A stretch of DNA of 64,000 nucleotides from an uncultured Eubacteriales bacterium. GTDB lineage: Bacteria > Bacillota > Clostridia > Christensenellales > UBA1242. The stretch is from assembly GCA_949001935.1 (NCBI GenBank), contig CARJLX010000001.1, forward strand, positions 124,001-188,000, read 5' to 3'. Below, piece by piece: positions 35,278 to 42,312 of this stretch (the stretch's first letter is position 1; each line of letters starts with the position of its first letter). The notes under the pieces are model-generated. The model was not told the DNA's origin, did not search any database, and was given only the letters and a program-made list of their open reading frames with translations. A program made the translations under genes and the position numbers.

Positions 35278-36019
35278 AACCTTCCATAAGCATTTTGTCA
35301 GCTATCAAAGCAATAAGTTCGCCATTTGTTGGTTTCTCATTGCTGTTATATATTTTAAGACCAAACAAAGAATTGATGTTTTCAATTTTGCCTCTGTTCC
35401 AAGCTACTTCTATAGCATGACGCATGCCTCTTTCAACCTTGCTTGAACTAGTATCAAAACGCTCTGCAATAGTAGGGTAAAGTTTCTTTGTTATAGACCC
35501 GATTATGTCAGGTTCTTCTACAGCAAGTTTAACGGCTTCACGAAGAAATTGATAACCTTTGATATTTGCAGGAATGCCTATACTAATAAAGATGTTAGAA
35601 ATTTTTTCATCCAAAGCTCTTTCAACGGAATTTTGTTTTTTATATGAGGTTAATATGTCCATCATACGCTCTTCAAGATTTTGCGGATTTATAGGTTTAA
35701 CCATAAAATAACTAACTCCTTCTTTCATAGCTTTGGAAATAAAACCACTGTGTGAAAGGTGAGAAATAAAGATAATTTTTGGAACACTTGTCCCAAACTC
35801 CTTTTTAAGATTTTCAAGCACCATAAAGCCATCCATTTCAGGAAGCATAACTTCCATGATAATAAAATCTGGTTTTTTAACTTTCGCTATATCAACAATT
35901 TCACTGCCTTTGCGGGCAAACCCTATAATTTCAAATTCTTTGCTTTGGTTAAAATAATTTTTTATTTCCTCATTTTCTTCTGTGTCGGCGATTAAGATTT
36001 TAATCTTTGCTTCTTCCAT
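35276..36019 (-). CDS. spo0A: Spo0A-like sporulation regulator with Glu at the phosphorylation site
   Basis: This 247-residue regulator has an N-terminal receiver domain and a C-terminal Spo0A DNA-binding domain. IGIPANIKGYQFLREAVKLAV, KLYPTIAERFDTSSSKVERGMRHAIEVAWNRG and KPTNGELIALIADKM match Spo0A very closely. In the receiver, the position of the phosphoacceptor Asp (Bacillus D56 in LLDIIMP) is Glu56 here (IIMEVMLPEMDG, codon GAA), and the acidic pair reads ADTEE instead of ADD. The Ser of FISHLS and Lys of MVKP remain. Glu may mimic phosphorylation or make control independent of a phosphorelay. AAGGAG precedes the ATG. Orthology is sure; how it is activated is open. Confidence 0.94.
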   Translation of the reverse strand: MEEAKIKILIADTEENEEIKNYFNQSKEFEIIGFARKGSEIVDIAKVKKPDFIIMEVMLPEMDGFMVLENLKKEFGTSVPKIIFISHLSHSGFISKAMKEGVSYFMVKPINPQNLEERMMDILTSYKKQNSVERALDEKISNIFISIGIPANIKGYQFLREAVKLAVEEPDIIGSITKKLYPTIAERFDTSSSKVERGMRHAIEVAWNRGKIENINSLFGLKIYNSNEKPTNGELIALIADKMLMEG

Positions 36020-36345
36020 AATCTTGGCTCCTTAAATCAGTAAATTTTTCATTTTCATGAACTAATTATATAATACCACGATAAAAGTTAAGTGTAAATA
36101 AAAGAATTGTGCGTAAAAGTTCGAATTATGTCAAAATTTGTTAGATTTTGTAAAATGACTAAATAAAAATAAATAAATACTTAAATTTTGACTAACAAAA
36201 GTGAAATTTATGATTTTTCGTCATATTTTAATATGAGTATTTTTAAGCCTAATTTAAGTGACGAAATTCTACACAAATTGACAATTTTCTATATTGATTT
36301 GCTAAAATTCGACATGAAAAACGCACAATTGTAAGAAGGGTTTTC
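36020..36345. promoter_or_regulatory. Intergenic region upstream of spo0A with inverted repeats and 0A-like boxes
   Basis: AT-rich DNA without a credible gene. AATTGTGCGT (36105-36114) and its complement ACGCACAATT (36321-36330) flank it. Inside are TTTGTTAG / CTAACAAA about 50 bases apart, TTCGACA (36308-36314, reverse complement of the Spo0A-box core TGTCGAA) and a weaker TGTCAAAA (36129-36136), consistent with autoregulation by Spo0A. Confidence 0.5.
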
Positions 36346-36543
36346 TTATTTTTTGTCCTTTAAATTTTTGCAAAATTTGTCTTGGTGCTCAATTAAATTC
36401 AAATTGCTGATTAAAGTGCCTAAAAATTGACGAATTGTGCAAACATCGCCAGAAGAGTACTTTTTTGATATAAAAATTGCTAATGAAGATGCTAAAGCCA
36501 CCAATTCGCAAGACTCAATATCTATTTTATTTTCTTTTTCCAT
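36346..36543 (-). CDS. Small protein, DUF6774-like
   Basis: This 65-residue protein has a CELVALASSLAIFISK segment followed by SSGDVCTIRQFLGTLISNLNLIEHQ, the layout of short clostridial proteins of the DUF6774 type (Cys-Glu-Leu helix, then a second helix). The function of that family is unknown. No strong Shine-Dalgarno site is visible. The family assignment is from memory of its pattern and is tentative. Confidence 0.5.
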   Translation of the reverse strand: MEKENKIDIESCELVALASSLAIFISKKYSSGDVCTIRQFLGTLISNLNLIEHQDKFCKNLKDKK

Positions 36544-36590
36544 ATAACTTATTTATGCGTGTATTTTTGTATTTGCCAATCCTATTTTGG

Positions 36591-36785
36591 TCAGAAAATA
36601 ATCCAATCATTCAACTCAATTTTTAAAATAAGCGAAAGTTGGATATAAATACGAAAGGGGATGTCTAGATCTTCTTTCAAAACACCATCAATATCCTTTT
36701 CATCAAATCCCCATGTTTTACAAAAATTCTCTTTTCAAAAAACACTAACAGCGTCTTCAAGTGGTTTTGTGTTCATGTATTTCAT
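36591..36785 (-). pseudogene. Small XRE-like gene with in-frame TGA
   Basis: A strong AAGGAG site precedes ATG 36785, but codon 17 is TGA (36735-36737). The same frame then stays open for 47 codons to TGA at 36591, reading KENFCKTWGFDEKDIDGVL and ending with IPFRIYIQLSLILKIELND. That end has the shape of the last helices of the neighbouring XRE proteins (YIVKII..LNCTFEELVN). TGA probably replaces a Trp codon. It lies divergently from the four tandem XRE genes, separated by a palindromic operator-like site. TGA is a normal stop elsewhere in the window. Confidence 0.5.
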
Positions 36786-36805
36786 AATCTGCTCCTTATA
36801 CTTTA

Positions 36806-36821
36806 GCGTCCAACTGGACGC
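36806..36821. promoter_or_regulatory. 16-bp palindrome, probable XRE operator
   Basis: GCGTCCA-AC-TGGACGC, a perfect 7-bp inverted repeat with a 2-base spacer, between the broken divergent gene and the first XRE gene. An imperfect relative, GTCTATATGGAC, lies about 18 bases downstream (36839-36850). Confidence 0.6.
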
Positions 36822-36903
36822 AGGTATATTGTACTTAGTCTATATGGACCAAGTCAAGCAAAATTGGGCTTTTTAGACTAATATTTTTTTAGAGGTACAA
36901 TAT

Positions 36904-37119
36904 ATGAAGTTTAATGAAAATTATAAAGAACGTTTTATCAAAAATATAAACTTATTCTTAAAAGAGAAAGGTTGGTCTAGAAACAAATTCGCAAAAGAAT
37001 TAGGTACAGAAAGTAGTACTGTTAGCAAATGGCTTAATGGTAGTACAGAACCAGGATTAGAATATGTTATTAAGATTGTTTGCGTTTTAGAATGCTCCTT
37101 AGATGAATTAGTTAATTAG
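36904..37119 (+). CDS. XRE-family regulator, array copy 1
   Basis: This 71-residue protein is one helix-turn-helix domain with short flanks: WSRNKFAKELGTESSTVSKWLNGSTEPGLEYVIKIV is the Cro/CI-type motif. It is paralogous to the three genes that follow. It carries no effector or dimerisation domain. AGAGGTACAAT precedes ATG, and the palindrome at 36806 is likely its operator. Confidence 0.85.
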   Translation: MKFNENYKERFIKNINLFLKEKGWSRNKFAKELGTESSTVSKWLNGSTEPGLEYVIKIVCVLECSLDELVN

Positions 37120-37190
37120 ATGATAAATTATCATATTGTAGATGGTATCATGATATTTATTTGAGGCTAAAATTTACAAAAGGAGTGAAA

Positions 37191-37409
37191 ATGATGGTGT
37201 TTGAAGATGGGTTTCGTGAAAACTTTGTGAAAAACATAAATCTATTTTTAAAAGAAAAAGGATGGTCTAGAAATAGGTTTGCAAGAGAATTGGGAACTGA
37301 TAGTAGTCATGTTAGTAAGTGGCTAAATGGAGGACAAGAACCTGGTCTAACATTTATTTATAGAATCCTTCGTGTATTAGATTGTACTTTTGAAGAGTTA
37401 GTAAATTAA
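37191..37409 (+). CDS. XRE-family regulator, array copy 2
   Basis: This 72-residue protein has the same single Cro/CI domain (WSRNRFARELGTDSSHVSKWLNGGQEPGLTFIYRIL). AGGAG (37181-37185) favours the ATG at 37191 or the next one at 37194. Copies 1 and 2 share INLFLKEKGWSRN, so they are probably recent duplicates. It follows copy 1 by about 70 bases. Confidence 0.85.
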   Translation: MMVFEDGFRENFVKNINLFLKEKGWSRNRFARELGTDSSHVSKWLNGGQEPGLTFIYRILRVLDCTFEELVN

Positions 37410-37442
37410 TGGCTAATTTAGTATTAAATATAGAGGATTCTG

Positions 37443-37658
37443 ATGAACTTTAATGAAAAATATCAAGACAATTTTATTAAAAATGTAAATTTGTTTTTGC
37501 AAGAGAAAGGTTGGTCGAGGCTTAAATTTTCTAAAATTTTAGGGTGTGATAGCAGTTTGGTAAGTAAATGGCTAAAGGGTAGACAGGAGCCAGGTTTAAA
37601 ATACATTGTAAAAATAATTGCTGCTTTGAATTGTACCTTTGAAGAATTAGTAAATTAG
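37443..37658 (+). CDS. XRE-family regulator, array copy 3
   Basis: This 71-residue protein (WSRLKFSKILGCDSSLVSKWLKGRQEPGLKYIVKII) starts 33 bases after copy 2, with AGAGGA upstream of ATG. Its first ten residues (MNFNEKYQDN) resemble copy 1 (MKFNENYKER), so it may be closer to that one. The recognition helix differs from the others (DSSLVSKW), suggesting different DNA targets. Confidence 0.85.
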   Translation: MNFNEKYQDNFIKNVNLFLQEKGWSRLKFSKILGCDSSLVSKWLKGRQEPGLKYIVKIIAALNCTFEELVN

Positions 37659-37673
37659 TAGCTAATTTATTGA

Positions 37674-37738
37674 TGGCCAGATGGCCACATGTCGCATTTT
37701 GTCATATAATGGATATATTCTATTTATAGAGGTGGCCA
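37674..37738 (+). promoter_or_regulatory. Three TGGCCA boxes around copy-4 promoter
   Basis: TGGCCA at 37674-37679 and 37682-37687 (eight bases apart) and again at 37733-37738, overlapping the AGAGGTGGCC Shine-Dalgarno site of the fourth XRE gene. TTGTCA and a TATAAT-like region lie between. The spacing suggests operator sites of an array member. Confidence 0.5.
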
Positions 37739-37739
37739 T

Positions 37740-37949
37740 ATGGACGGAAAGTATTATAAAAATTTTATATATAATGTGGATTTGGAATTGAAAAATAATG
37801 GTTGGAGTAGGGCGGATTTTGCATTGCAACTTAATTGTAATTCCAGCACAGTAAGCAAGTGGTTGACTGGTAAAAGAGAACCCTCTTTTGAGTATATAGT
37901 TCGAATTACAAAAGTATTGGGATGTACATTTGAAGATTTAATTTCATAA
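37740..37949 (+). CDS. XRE-family regulator, array copy 4
   Basis: This 69-residue protein (WSRADFALQLNCNSSTVSKWLTGKREPSFEYIVRIT) is the most diverged array member, with a different N-terminus (MDGKYYKNFIYNVDLEL) and its own promoter region bearing TGGCCA repeats. It ends five bases before the T-box promoter of the tyrS operon. No target gene is adjacent except the array itself. Confidence 0.85.
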   Translation: MDGKYYKNFIYNVDLELKNNGWSRADFALQLNCNSSTVSKWLTGKREPSFEYIVRITKVLGCTFEDLIS

Positions 37950-37953
37950 ATGA

Positions 37954-37982
37954 TTGACAAACATTTTTAAATTGTATATACT
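37954..37982 (+). promoter_or_regulatory. Promoter of the T-box operon
   Basis: TTGACA at 37954-37959, 17 bases, TATACT at 37977-37982. Confidence 0.75.
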
Positions 37983-37988
37983 TAATAT

Positions 37989-38366
37989 GTAAATCAAGAT
38001 GGCGGGACAATCTTTAGTAGAATATTTTGATGCATAAAGAGAGTGGGTGGATGGTGAAAGCCCTTTGCTATTAATATTCGAATTACACTTGTTTCAAGTC
38101 TTGCGTATAATCTACGAACAGATTTAATGAGAATTTGGGAGATTGTTTTAGTCTACTTTCAAAATTGCGACAAATGAAAATCTTGTTTTCATTTTCGCCC
38201 ATTATTTGGAGGGAGATTGGGACGGGGAACAAAAAGTTTAGCGGTTAGATTTGCATGGCAAATCGTGCCCGCGTTAAAAACTTTTGGTGCCTCCCCAGAT
38301 TAAATTCGGGTGGTACCACGAACAGCATGCTTCGTCCTGAAAATAGGATTTTGGCATGCTTTTTTA
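37989..38366 (+). promoter_or_regulatory. Tyrosine T-box riboswitch
   Basis: The leader of about 380 bases contains the T-box TCGGGTGGTACCACGA (38306-38321), which pairs with uncharged tRNA acceptor ends, and before it the stem I features with GAATTACACTTG, whose TAC (38084-38086) is the Tyr specifier codon. A terminator (38324-38366) follows: AGCATGC / GCATGCT with inner TCCT / AGGA and a T-run. When tRNA-Tyr is uncharged the antiterminator forms. It controls the NTP-PPase and tyrS genes. Confidence 0.93.
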
Positions 38367-38384
38367 ATTTTAAAAGGAGAAGCT

Positions 38385-38720
38385 ATGAAAAAGGTTTATA
38401 ACAAGTTGGTTAGAGATAAAATTAATCAAGTAATTGAAGGAAATAACCAAAGGGCGGAATTTCGATATTTGAAAGAGGAAGAATACTTGCAAGAACTTCA
38501 TAAAAAACTTTATGAAGAAGTTAATGAGTTTGTTGAAGATGATGATAAGGAAGAGCTTGCTGACGTTTTAGAAGTTTTATATTCAATAGCTAAAACTAAG
38601 AATATTGACATGGATGAAGTCGAAAGAATTAGGATTGCAAAACGCGAAAAAAGAGGGGGCTTTGAAGATAAATTATATCTTGAAACGGTTGAAGATTTAA
38701 AAGGAGAAGAAAATGAGTGA
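38385..38720 (+). CDS. MazG-like NTP pyrophosphohydrolase family protein
   Basis: This 111-residue protein begins KVYNKLVRDKINQVIEG and contains LYEEVNEFVEDDDKEELADVLEVLYSIAK, with the metal-binding EExxE...ExxD pattern of the all-alpha NTP-PPase (MazG/phosphoribosyl-ATP pyrophosphohydrolase-like) family. These enzymes hydrolyse NTPs to NMPs, often non-canonical ones. AAGGAGAAGC precedes ATG 38385. Its position between the Tyr T-box and tyrS, overlapping tyrS by eight bases, means it rises when tyrosine is short. The substrate is unknown. Confidence 0.85.
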   Translation: MKKVYNKLVRDKINQVIEGNNQRAEFRYLKEEEYLQELHKKLYEEVNEFVEDDDKEELADVLEVLYSIAKTKNIDMDEVERIRIAKREKRGGFEDKLYLETVEDLKGEENE

Positions 38721-39960
38721 GGTAGATACGAATTTATACAATATTTTAAAGGAAAGAGGTTTGTTATATCAATGTACTGATGAAGAAGGGTTGAAAAAAA
38801 TGCTTGAGAGTGGACAGCCTATCACACTTTACGAAGGTACAGATCCAACCGCTGATAGTTTGCACATTGGGCATTGTGTTCCTTATTGCATTTTAAGAAG
38901 ATTTCAAAAGGCAGGGCATAGAGTTTTATTATTAATGGGCGGAGCTACAGGAAGTGTAGGTGATCCATCTGGGAAAACAGAACTTAGAAAAATGTTGACT
39001 AAGCAAGATATTGAAAATAATATTGAGAAGATCAAAAGCAGTTTAAGTGTTTTCCTTGATTTTGAAGGTGATAATCCAGCAATTATTGTTAATAATGCCG
39101 ATTGGTTTGATAAACTTAACTTTGTAGATTTTATGAGAGATATTGGTGTGCATTTTAATATCAACAAAATGCTTTCTAATGAGATATATAAAAATCGTAT
39201 TGAAAATGGTGGTTTAACTTTCTTTGAACTTGGCTATCAGCTTATGCAAGCTTATGATTTTGTTCATCTTAATCGTGAATATGGGTGTGTATTACAATAT
39301 GGTGGGCAAGATCAATGGGGTAATATTGCAGCAGGAACTGAACTACAAAGAAAACTTAATTTTGCCAATGGAACAAATATAAATTTGATTGGGGCAACTA
39401 ATCCATTGCTTTTAACTCCAGAAGGTAAAAAGATGGGAAAAACAGAGAAAGGGGCAATTTGGATTGATAAAGAAAAAATTTCAGCATATGATTTTTATCA
39501 AGGCATTTATCAAACGCCAGATGCTTGCGTAAAAATGATGTTCTCTTTATTTACTGATCTGCCTATGGAAGAAATTGACGATATTATTAAAGAAGATATT
39601 GTAAAAGCTAAAAAGAGGTTATGTTATGAAATTACTAAATTTGTTCGTGGTGAAGAAGATGCTAAACTTGCAGAAAGTATGAGTGAAAATCTTTTTGCTC
39701 AGGGTGGCGACAATGCTCCTGAGTTTGTTATGAGCAAAAATGACTTTGTAAATGGCATGGGAATTTGCGACCTTTTGGCTATAACAAAACTTTGTTCATC
39801 AAAGAGTGATGCACGACGTATGATTGAAGGTGGGGCAGTTTCTATGAGGGGTGAAAAAGTAAACGATTTTACTTTAGTTGTTTCATTAAAAGATTTCGAA
39901 AACGATAGTTTACTTCTTAAAAAGGGCAAGAAGAATTTTATAAAGGTTGTTTTAAAATAA
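38713..39960 (+). CDS. tyrS: Tyrosyl-tRNA synthetase
   Basis: This 415-residue class I aminoacyl-tRNA synthetase has TLYEGTDPTADSLHIGHCVPYCILRRFQ (HIGH motif), GGQDQWGNIAAGTEL with YQLMQAYDFVHL for Tyr binding, KKMGKTEKGAIWID (KMSKS variant), and a C-terminal S4 domain (LCSSKSDARRMIEGGAVSMRGEKV). It charges tRNA-Tyr. It is under T-box control and overlaps both neighbours. Confidence 0.97.
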   Translation: MSEVDTNLYNILKERGLLYQCTDEEGLKKMLESGQPITLYEGTDPTADSLHIGHCVPYCILRRFQKAGHRVLLLMGGATGSVGDPSGKTELRKMLTKQDIENNIEKIKSSLSVFLDFEGDNPAIIVNNADWFDKLNFVDFMRDIGVHFNINKMLSNEIYKNRIENGGLTFFELGYQLMQAYDFVHLNREYGCVLQYGGQDQWGNIAAGTELQRKLNFANGTNINLIGATNPLLLTPEGKKMGKTEKGAIWIDKEKISAYDFYQGIYQTPDACVKMMFSLFTDLPMEEIDDIIKEDIVKAKKRLCYEITKFVRGEEDAKLAESMSENLFAQGGDNAPEFVMSKNDFVNGMGICDLLAITKLCSSKSDARRMIEGGAVSMRGEKVNDFTLVVSLKDFENDSLLLKKGKKNFIKVVLK

Positions 39961-40316
39961 TGTTTAATTTTGATAAAACTAACGAAATTATTGAGAAAAA
40001 GTCTAAATTTTATGGATTTTTGATTGAAAATGCGAGTTTAGAAAAAATAAATGAAGCAATAGATTTTTTGAGAAAGGAATATAAAAAGGCAACGCATATT
40101 TGTTATGCATGTCGTATTACAAGCCCTTTTTGTGAGAAGGCGGTTGATGATGGAGAGCCATCGGGAACTGCGGGCAGGCCTATTCTTTCTGTTTTACAAA
40201 AGCGTGGTGTCCAAGATGTTTGTGTTCTAATAGTTCGATATTTTGGCGGTGTCAAGTTGGGGGCTGGTGGTTTAGTCCGCATTTACACCAAAGTGACAAG
40301 CGATTTACTAAAATAA
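39960..40316 (+). CDS. YigZ/IMPACT-family protein lacking the C-terminal domain
   Basis: This 118-residue protein has the UPF0029 signature KATHICYACRITSPFCEKAVDDGEPSGTAGRPILSVLQ and IVRYFGGVKLGAGGLVRIYTK. Full-length members are about 200 residues and carry a second ferredoxin-like domain (DUF1949), which is missing here: the frame stops at TSDLLK and is followed directly by palindromic intergenic repeats. It may be a truncated gene or a natural one-domain form. The start overlaps the tyrS stop by one base. The role of the family is uncertain. Confidence 0.85.
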   Translation: MFNFDKTNEIIEKKSKFYGFLIENASLEKINEAIDFLRKEYKKATHICYACRITSPFCEKAVDDGEPSGTAGRPILSVLQKRGVQDVCVLIVRYFGGVKLGAGGLVRIYTKVTSDLLK

Positions 40317-40325
40317 TTTGTTTTG

Positions 40326-40361
40326 TTTGTTATACTTTTCTTGCAAGAAAAGTATAACAAA
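40326..40361. repeat. Perfect 36-base palindrome (intergenic element, hairpin A)
   Basis: TTTGTTATACTTTTCTTG followed immediately by its exact complement CAAGAAAAGTATAACAAA. It is the first part of a two-hairpin intergenic element, related to the one at 63350-63437. Confidence 0.9.
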
Positions 40362-40370
40362 AGAAATTTA

Positions 40371-40405
40371 GCGATTTAATTTTTACTTCGCAAAATTTAA
40401 ATCGC
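40371..40405. repeat. Intergenic element, hairpin B
   Basis: GCGATTTAA / TTAAATCGC with further TTTT/AAAA pairing inside. The spacer to hairpin A contains AAGAAATTTA, the same as at the 63.4 kb element. Confidence 0.75.
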
Positions 40406-40500
40406 AAACTTTTATTACTTGAATGAAAGAAAGGCAAATAAAACAGAACATTTGAAATCTTTGTTAAAAGGTGAAAATGTTTTGTTTAAGATTTCTTTTC

Positions 40501-40525
40501 CTTCTTTTCTTTAAAAGAAAAGAAG
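40501..40525. repeat. Palindrome related to hairpin A, opposite end
   Basis: CTTCTTTTCTTT-A-AAAGAAAAGAAG, a perfect 12-bp inverted repeat upstream of recX. Read on the other strand it is followed by GGAAAAGAAATCTTAAAC, so it looks like a diverged inverted copy of the element at 40326-40405. Confidence 0.6.
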
Positions 40526-40546
40526 AGAGAATAGTAAAGGAGAGTT

Positions 40547-41155
40547 ATGCAAATAACGGAGATTACAAAGATTGGAAAAGGGATACGATATAAACTTGAA
40601 GTTGATTATAACTTTGAGGGAGTTTTTGAAGCCGAAGTCCTTGCAAGATATAATCTCAAAACCGGTCAAGAAATTGATGAGGATTTTTTGAACTCTCTAA
40701 AAATTGAAAATGGTGACTTTGCCTGCTTTGATCGAGGACTTGGTCTTTTGGAAAGAGGAATGAAATCTCAAAAACAAGTGGAAGACTATCTAAAAGGAAA
40801 AGGTTATCCAAACACTTGCATAGAAAAAGCGGTGAAAAAACTGGCTGAGTATGGCTATATAAATGACGAGGCGTATGCCAGAGAGTATGTTAGATTGTAT
40901 AGCCAAAAGGACGGCAAAAGAAAAATTGAGTTTGCTCTTAAAAATAAAGGTGTTGACGAAGAAATTATTTTGCAGTCACTAGAGGAAATTTTAACTGAAG
41001 AAAGTCAGGATGAAACCTGCTTTAATCTTGCAAAAAAGAAGGCTAAAAATTTAGAATTGGATGCAAAAGGTAAACAAAAATTATATTCATATCTTGCAGG
41101 AAAGGGTTTTGATTTTGAAACCATTAAACGGGCGGTTAATCAATTGGAAGAATAG
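40547..41155 (+). CDS. recX: RecA regulator RecX
   Basis: This 202-residue protein has the three-helix repeats of RecX, with LLERGMKSQKQVEDYLKGKGYPNTCIEKAVKKLAEYGYINDEAYAREYVRLYSQ and GKRKIEFALKNKGVDEEII. RecX modulates RecA filaments. AAGGAGAG precedes ATG. acpS follows nine bases downstream, so the two are co-transcribed. Confidence 0.93.
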   Translation: MQITEITKIGKGIRYKLEVDYNFEGVFEAEVLARYNLKTGQEIDEDFLNSLKIENGDFACFDRGLGLLERGMKSQKQVEDYLKGKGYPNTCIEKAVKKLAEYGYINDEAYAREYVRLYSQKDGKRKIEFALKNKGVDEEIILQSLEEILTEESQDETCFNLAKKKAKNLELDAKGKQKLYSYLAGKGFDFETIKRAVNQLEE

Positions 41156-41163
41156 GAGTAGTT

Positions 41164-41526
41164 ATGGTTGGAATAGATATTATAGAACTTGACAGAGTTG
41201 ACACGAGCGAATGTTTTTTGAGTAAAATTGCTTATGAAGATGAAATTGCATATATAAAAAAGACAATGTGTGAGCAGGTGCAACATGAGCGAATTGCATC
41301 ACTTTTTTGCGTGAAAGAAGCTGTTATGAAGGCTCTTGGTCTTGGCAAAAAGAGCGGCGTTGTTTTTAAAGATATCAAACTTTGCCATGAAGAATCTGGC
41401 AAGCCTTATGTTGAACTTTTTGGCAGAGCAAAAGAGGAGTATGATTTAAATTTTGCAGGTAAAAGTATTAATGTTTCAATATCTCATTCAAAAACAATAG
41501 CAACTGCCATTTGTTTGATTAGTTAA
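41164..41526 (+). CDS. acpS: Holo-[acyl-carrier-protein] synthase AcpS
   Basis: This 120-residue protein has VGIDIIELDRV at the start (metal-binding Asp), FCVKEAVMKALG (catalytic/metal Glu and Lys), and NVSISHSKTIATA. AcpS moves phosphopantetheine from CoA to acyl carrier protein for fatty acid synthesis. Length fits the family. A GGAGTAGTT site lies before ATG. Confidence 0.95.
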   Translation: MVGIDIIELDRVDTSECFLSKIAYEDEIAYIKKTMCEQVQHERIASLFCVKEAVMKALGLGKKSGVVFKDIKLCHEESGKPYVELFGRAKEEYDLNFAGKSINVSISHSKTIATAICLIS

Positions 41527-41719
41527 GTTGTCTTACTTTTCATTTAAAGAAAAAAACAAAAAAAACTATTTTAAAAAAATTTGTTAAATCGTGGATTTAA
41601 TATCTTAATATTTTTTAACAACAAAACAAAGTGAATATTAGCTTTGTTTTTTGTTTGATTGATTTTGTATAAAAAACTTATTTTTACTTACATTAAAGCA
41701 TAAATTAGAGAGGATTTTT

Positions 41720-41959
41720 ATGTTTGATTTTGACGAATTTTCTGAAAATTTGAGAAAAAACACGAATTTTGTAAGTGAAGTTAATTTTGATGAAAAGTTA
41801 GCTATAATTAAAGAAACTTTAAACCTCAAAAAGCATAATATGATTATGAATGAGGGGTTTGGTCAATTAGATGACTTTTATCATGAATTAGAAAGAGCAG
41901 ATTTAATTGACTATTGGGAGTTCGAAAGGAGTTATGGACGATTTAATCAAAAGAGGTGA
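41720..41959 (+). CDS. Small acidic protein upstream of MazF, putative antitoxin
   Basis: This 79-residue protein (MFDFDEFSENLRKNTNFVSEVNFDEKL...DDFYHELERADLIDYWEFERSYGRF) is acidic at both ends. AGAGGA precedes ATG. It overlaps the MazF-like toxin gene by 26 bases, the arrangement of an antitoxin, but shows no ribbon-helix-helix or MazE/AbrB-like domain. Antitoxin function is inferred from position and charge. Confidence 0.65.
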   Translation: MFDFDEFSENLRKNTNFVSEVNFDEKLAIIKETLNLKKHNMIMNEGFGQLDDFYHELERADLIDYWEFERSYGRFNQKR

Positions 41960-42281
41960 AATATATTATGCTGATCTAAGCCCCGTTGTTGGAAGTGAAC
42001 AAGGGGGTGTTCGTCCTGTGCTTATAATTCAAAATGATGTTGGAAATAAATATTCACCAACGGTTATTGTTTCTGCAATAACCAGTCAACAAGGGAAAAC
42101 TAAATTGCCAACACATATAGATCTCCCATCAAATCAGTATAATTTGCCAAAGGATTCAGTTGCACTATTAGAGCAAATACGAACCCTTGATAAAAAGCGT
42201 CTTAAGGGCAAGGTGACCGAACTTTCTCAAACAAAAATGAAAGAAGTCGACCGTGCTATACTTATCTCTTTAGGGTTTTAA
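41934..42281 (+). CDS. mazF: MazF/PemK-type endoribonuclease toxin
   Basis: This 115-residue protein has IKRGEIYYADLSPVVGSEQGGVRPVLIIQNDVGNKYSPTVIVSAITSQ and SVALLEQIRTLDKKRL, nearly the pattern of Bacillus EndoA (NdoA/MazF). These toxins cut single-stranded mRNA at short sites. AAGGAG (41926-41931) fixes the ATG at 41934. It lies in the end of the acidic 79-residue gene. In most Firmicutes the partner is an RHH protein; here it is not. Confidence 0.95.
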   Translation: MDDLIKRGEIYYADLSPVVGSEQGGVRPVLIIQNDVGNKYSPTVIVSAITSQQGKTKLPTHIDLPSNQYNLPKDSVALLEQIRTLDKKRLKGKVTELSQTKMKEVDRAILISLGF

Positions 42282-42312
42282 AAAATGCGAACTTAACTGT
42301 TCGCATTTTTTA
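42281..42312. terminator. Terminator between mazF and convergent XRE gene
   Basis: Perfect stem AAAAAATGCGAAC / GTTCGCATTTTTT with 6-base loop. Confidence 0.9.

Noticed and set aside
36735..36737. Selenocysteine codon at the in-frame TGA of the XRE-like gene
   Set aside because: No SECIS-like hairpin was recognised directly after it, and XRE proteins are not selenoproteins; a Trp-to-stop mutation is simpler.
36661..36876. Plus-strand frame of 71 codons starting MSRSSFKTPSI
   Set aside because: It overlaps the minus-strand XRE-like pseudogene and the divergent promoter, has no good SD site and runs through the palindromic operator.
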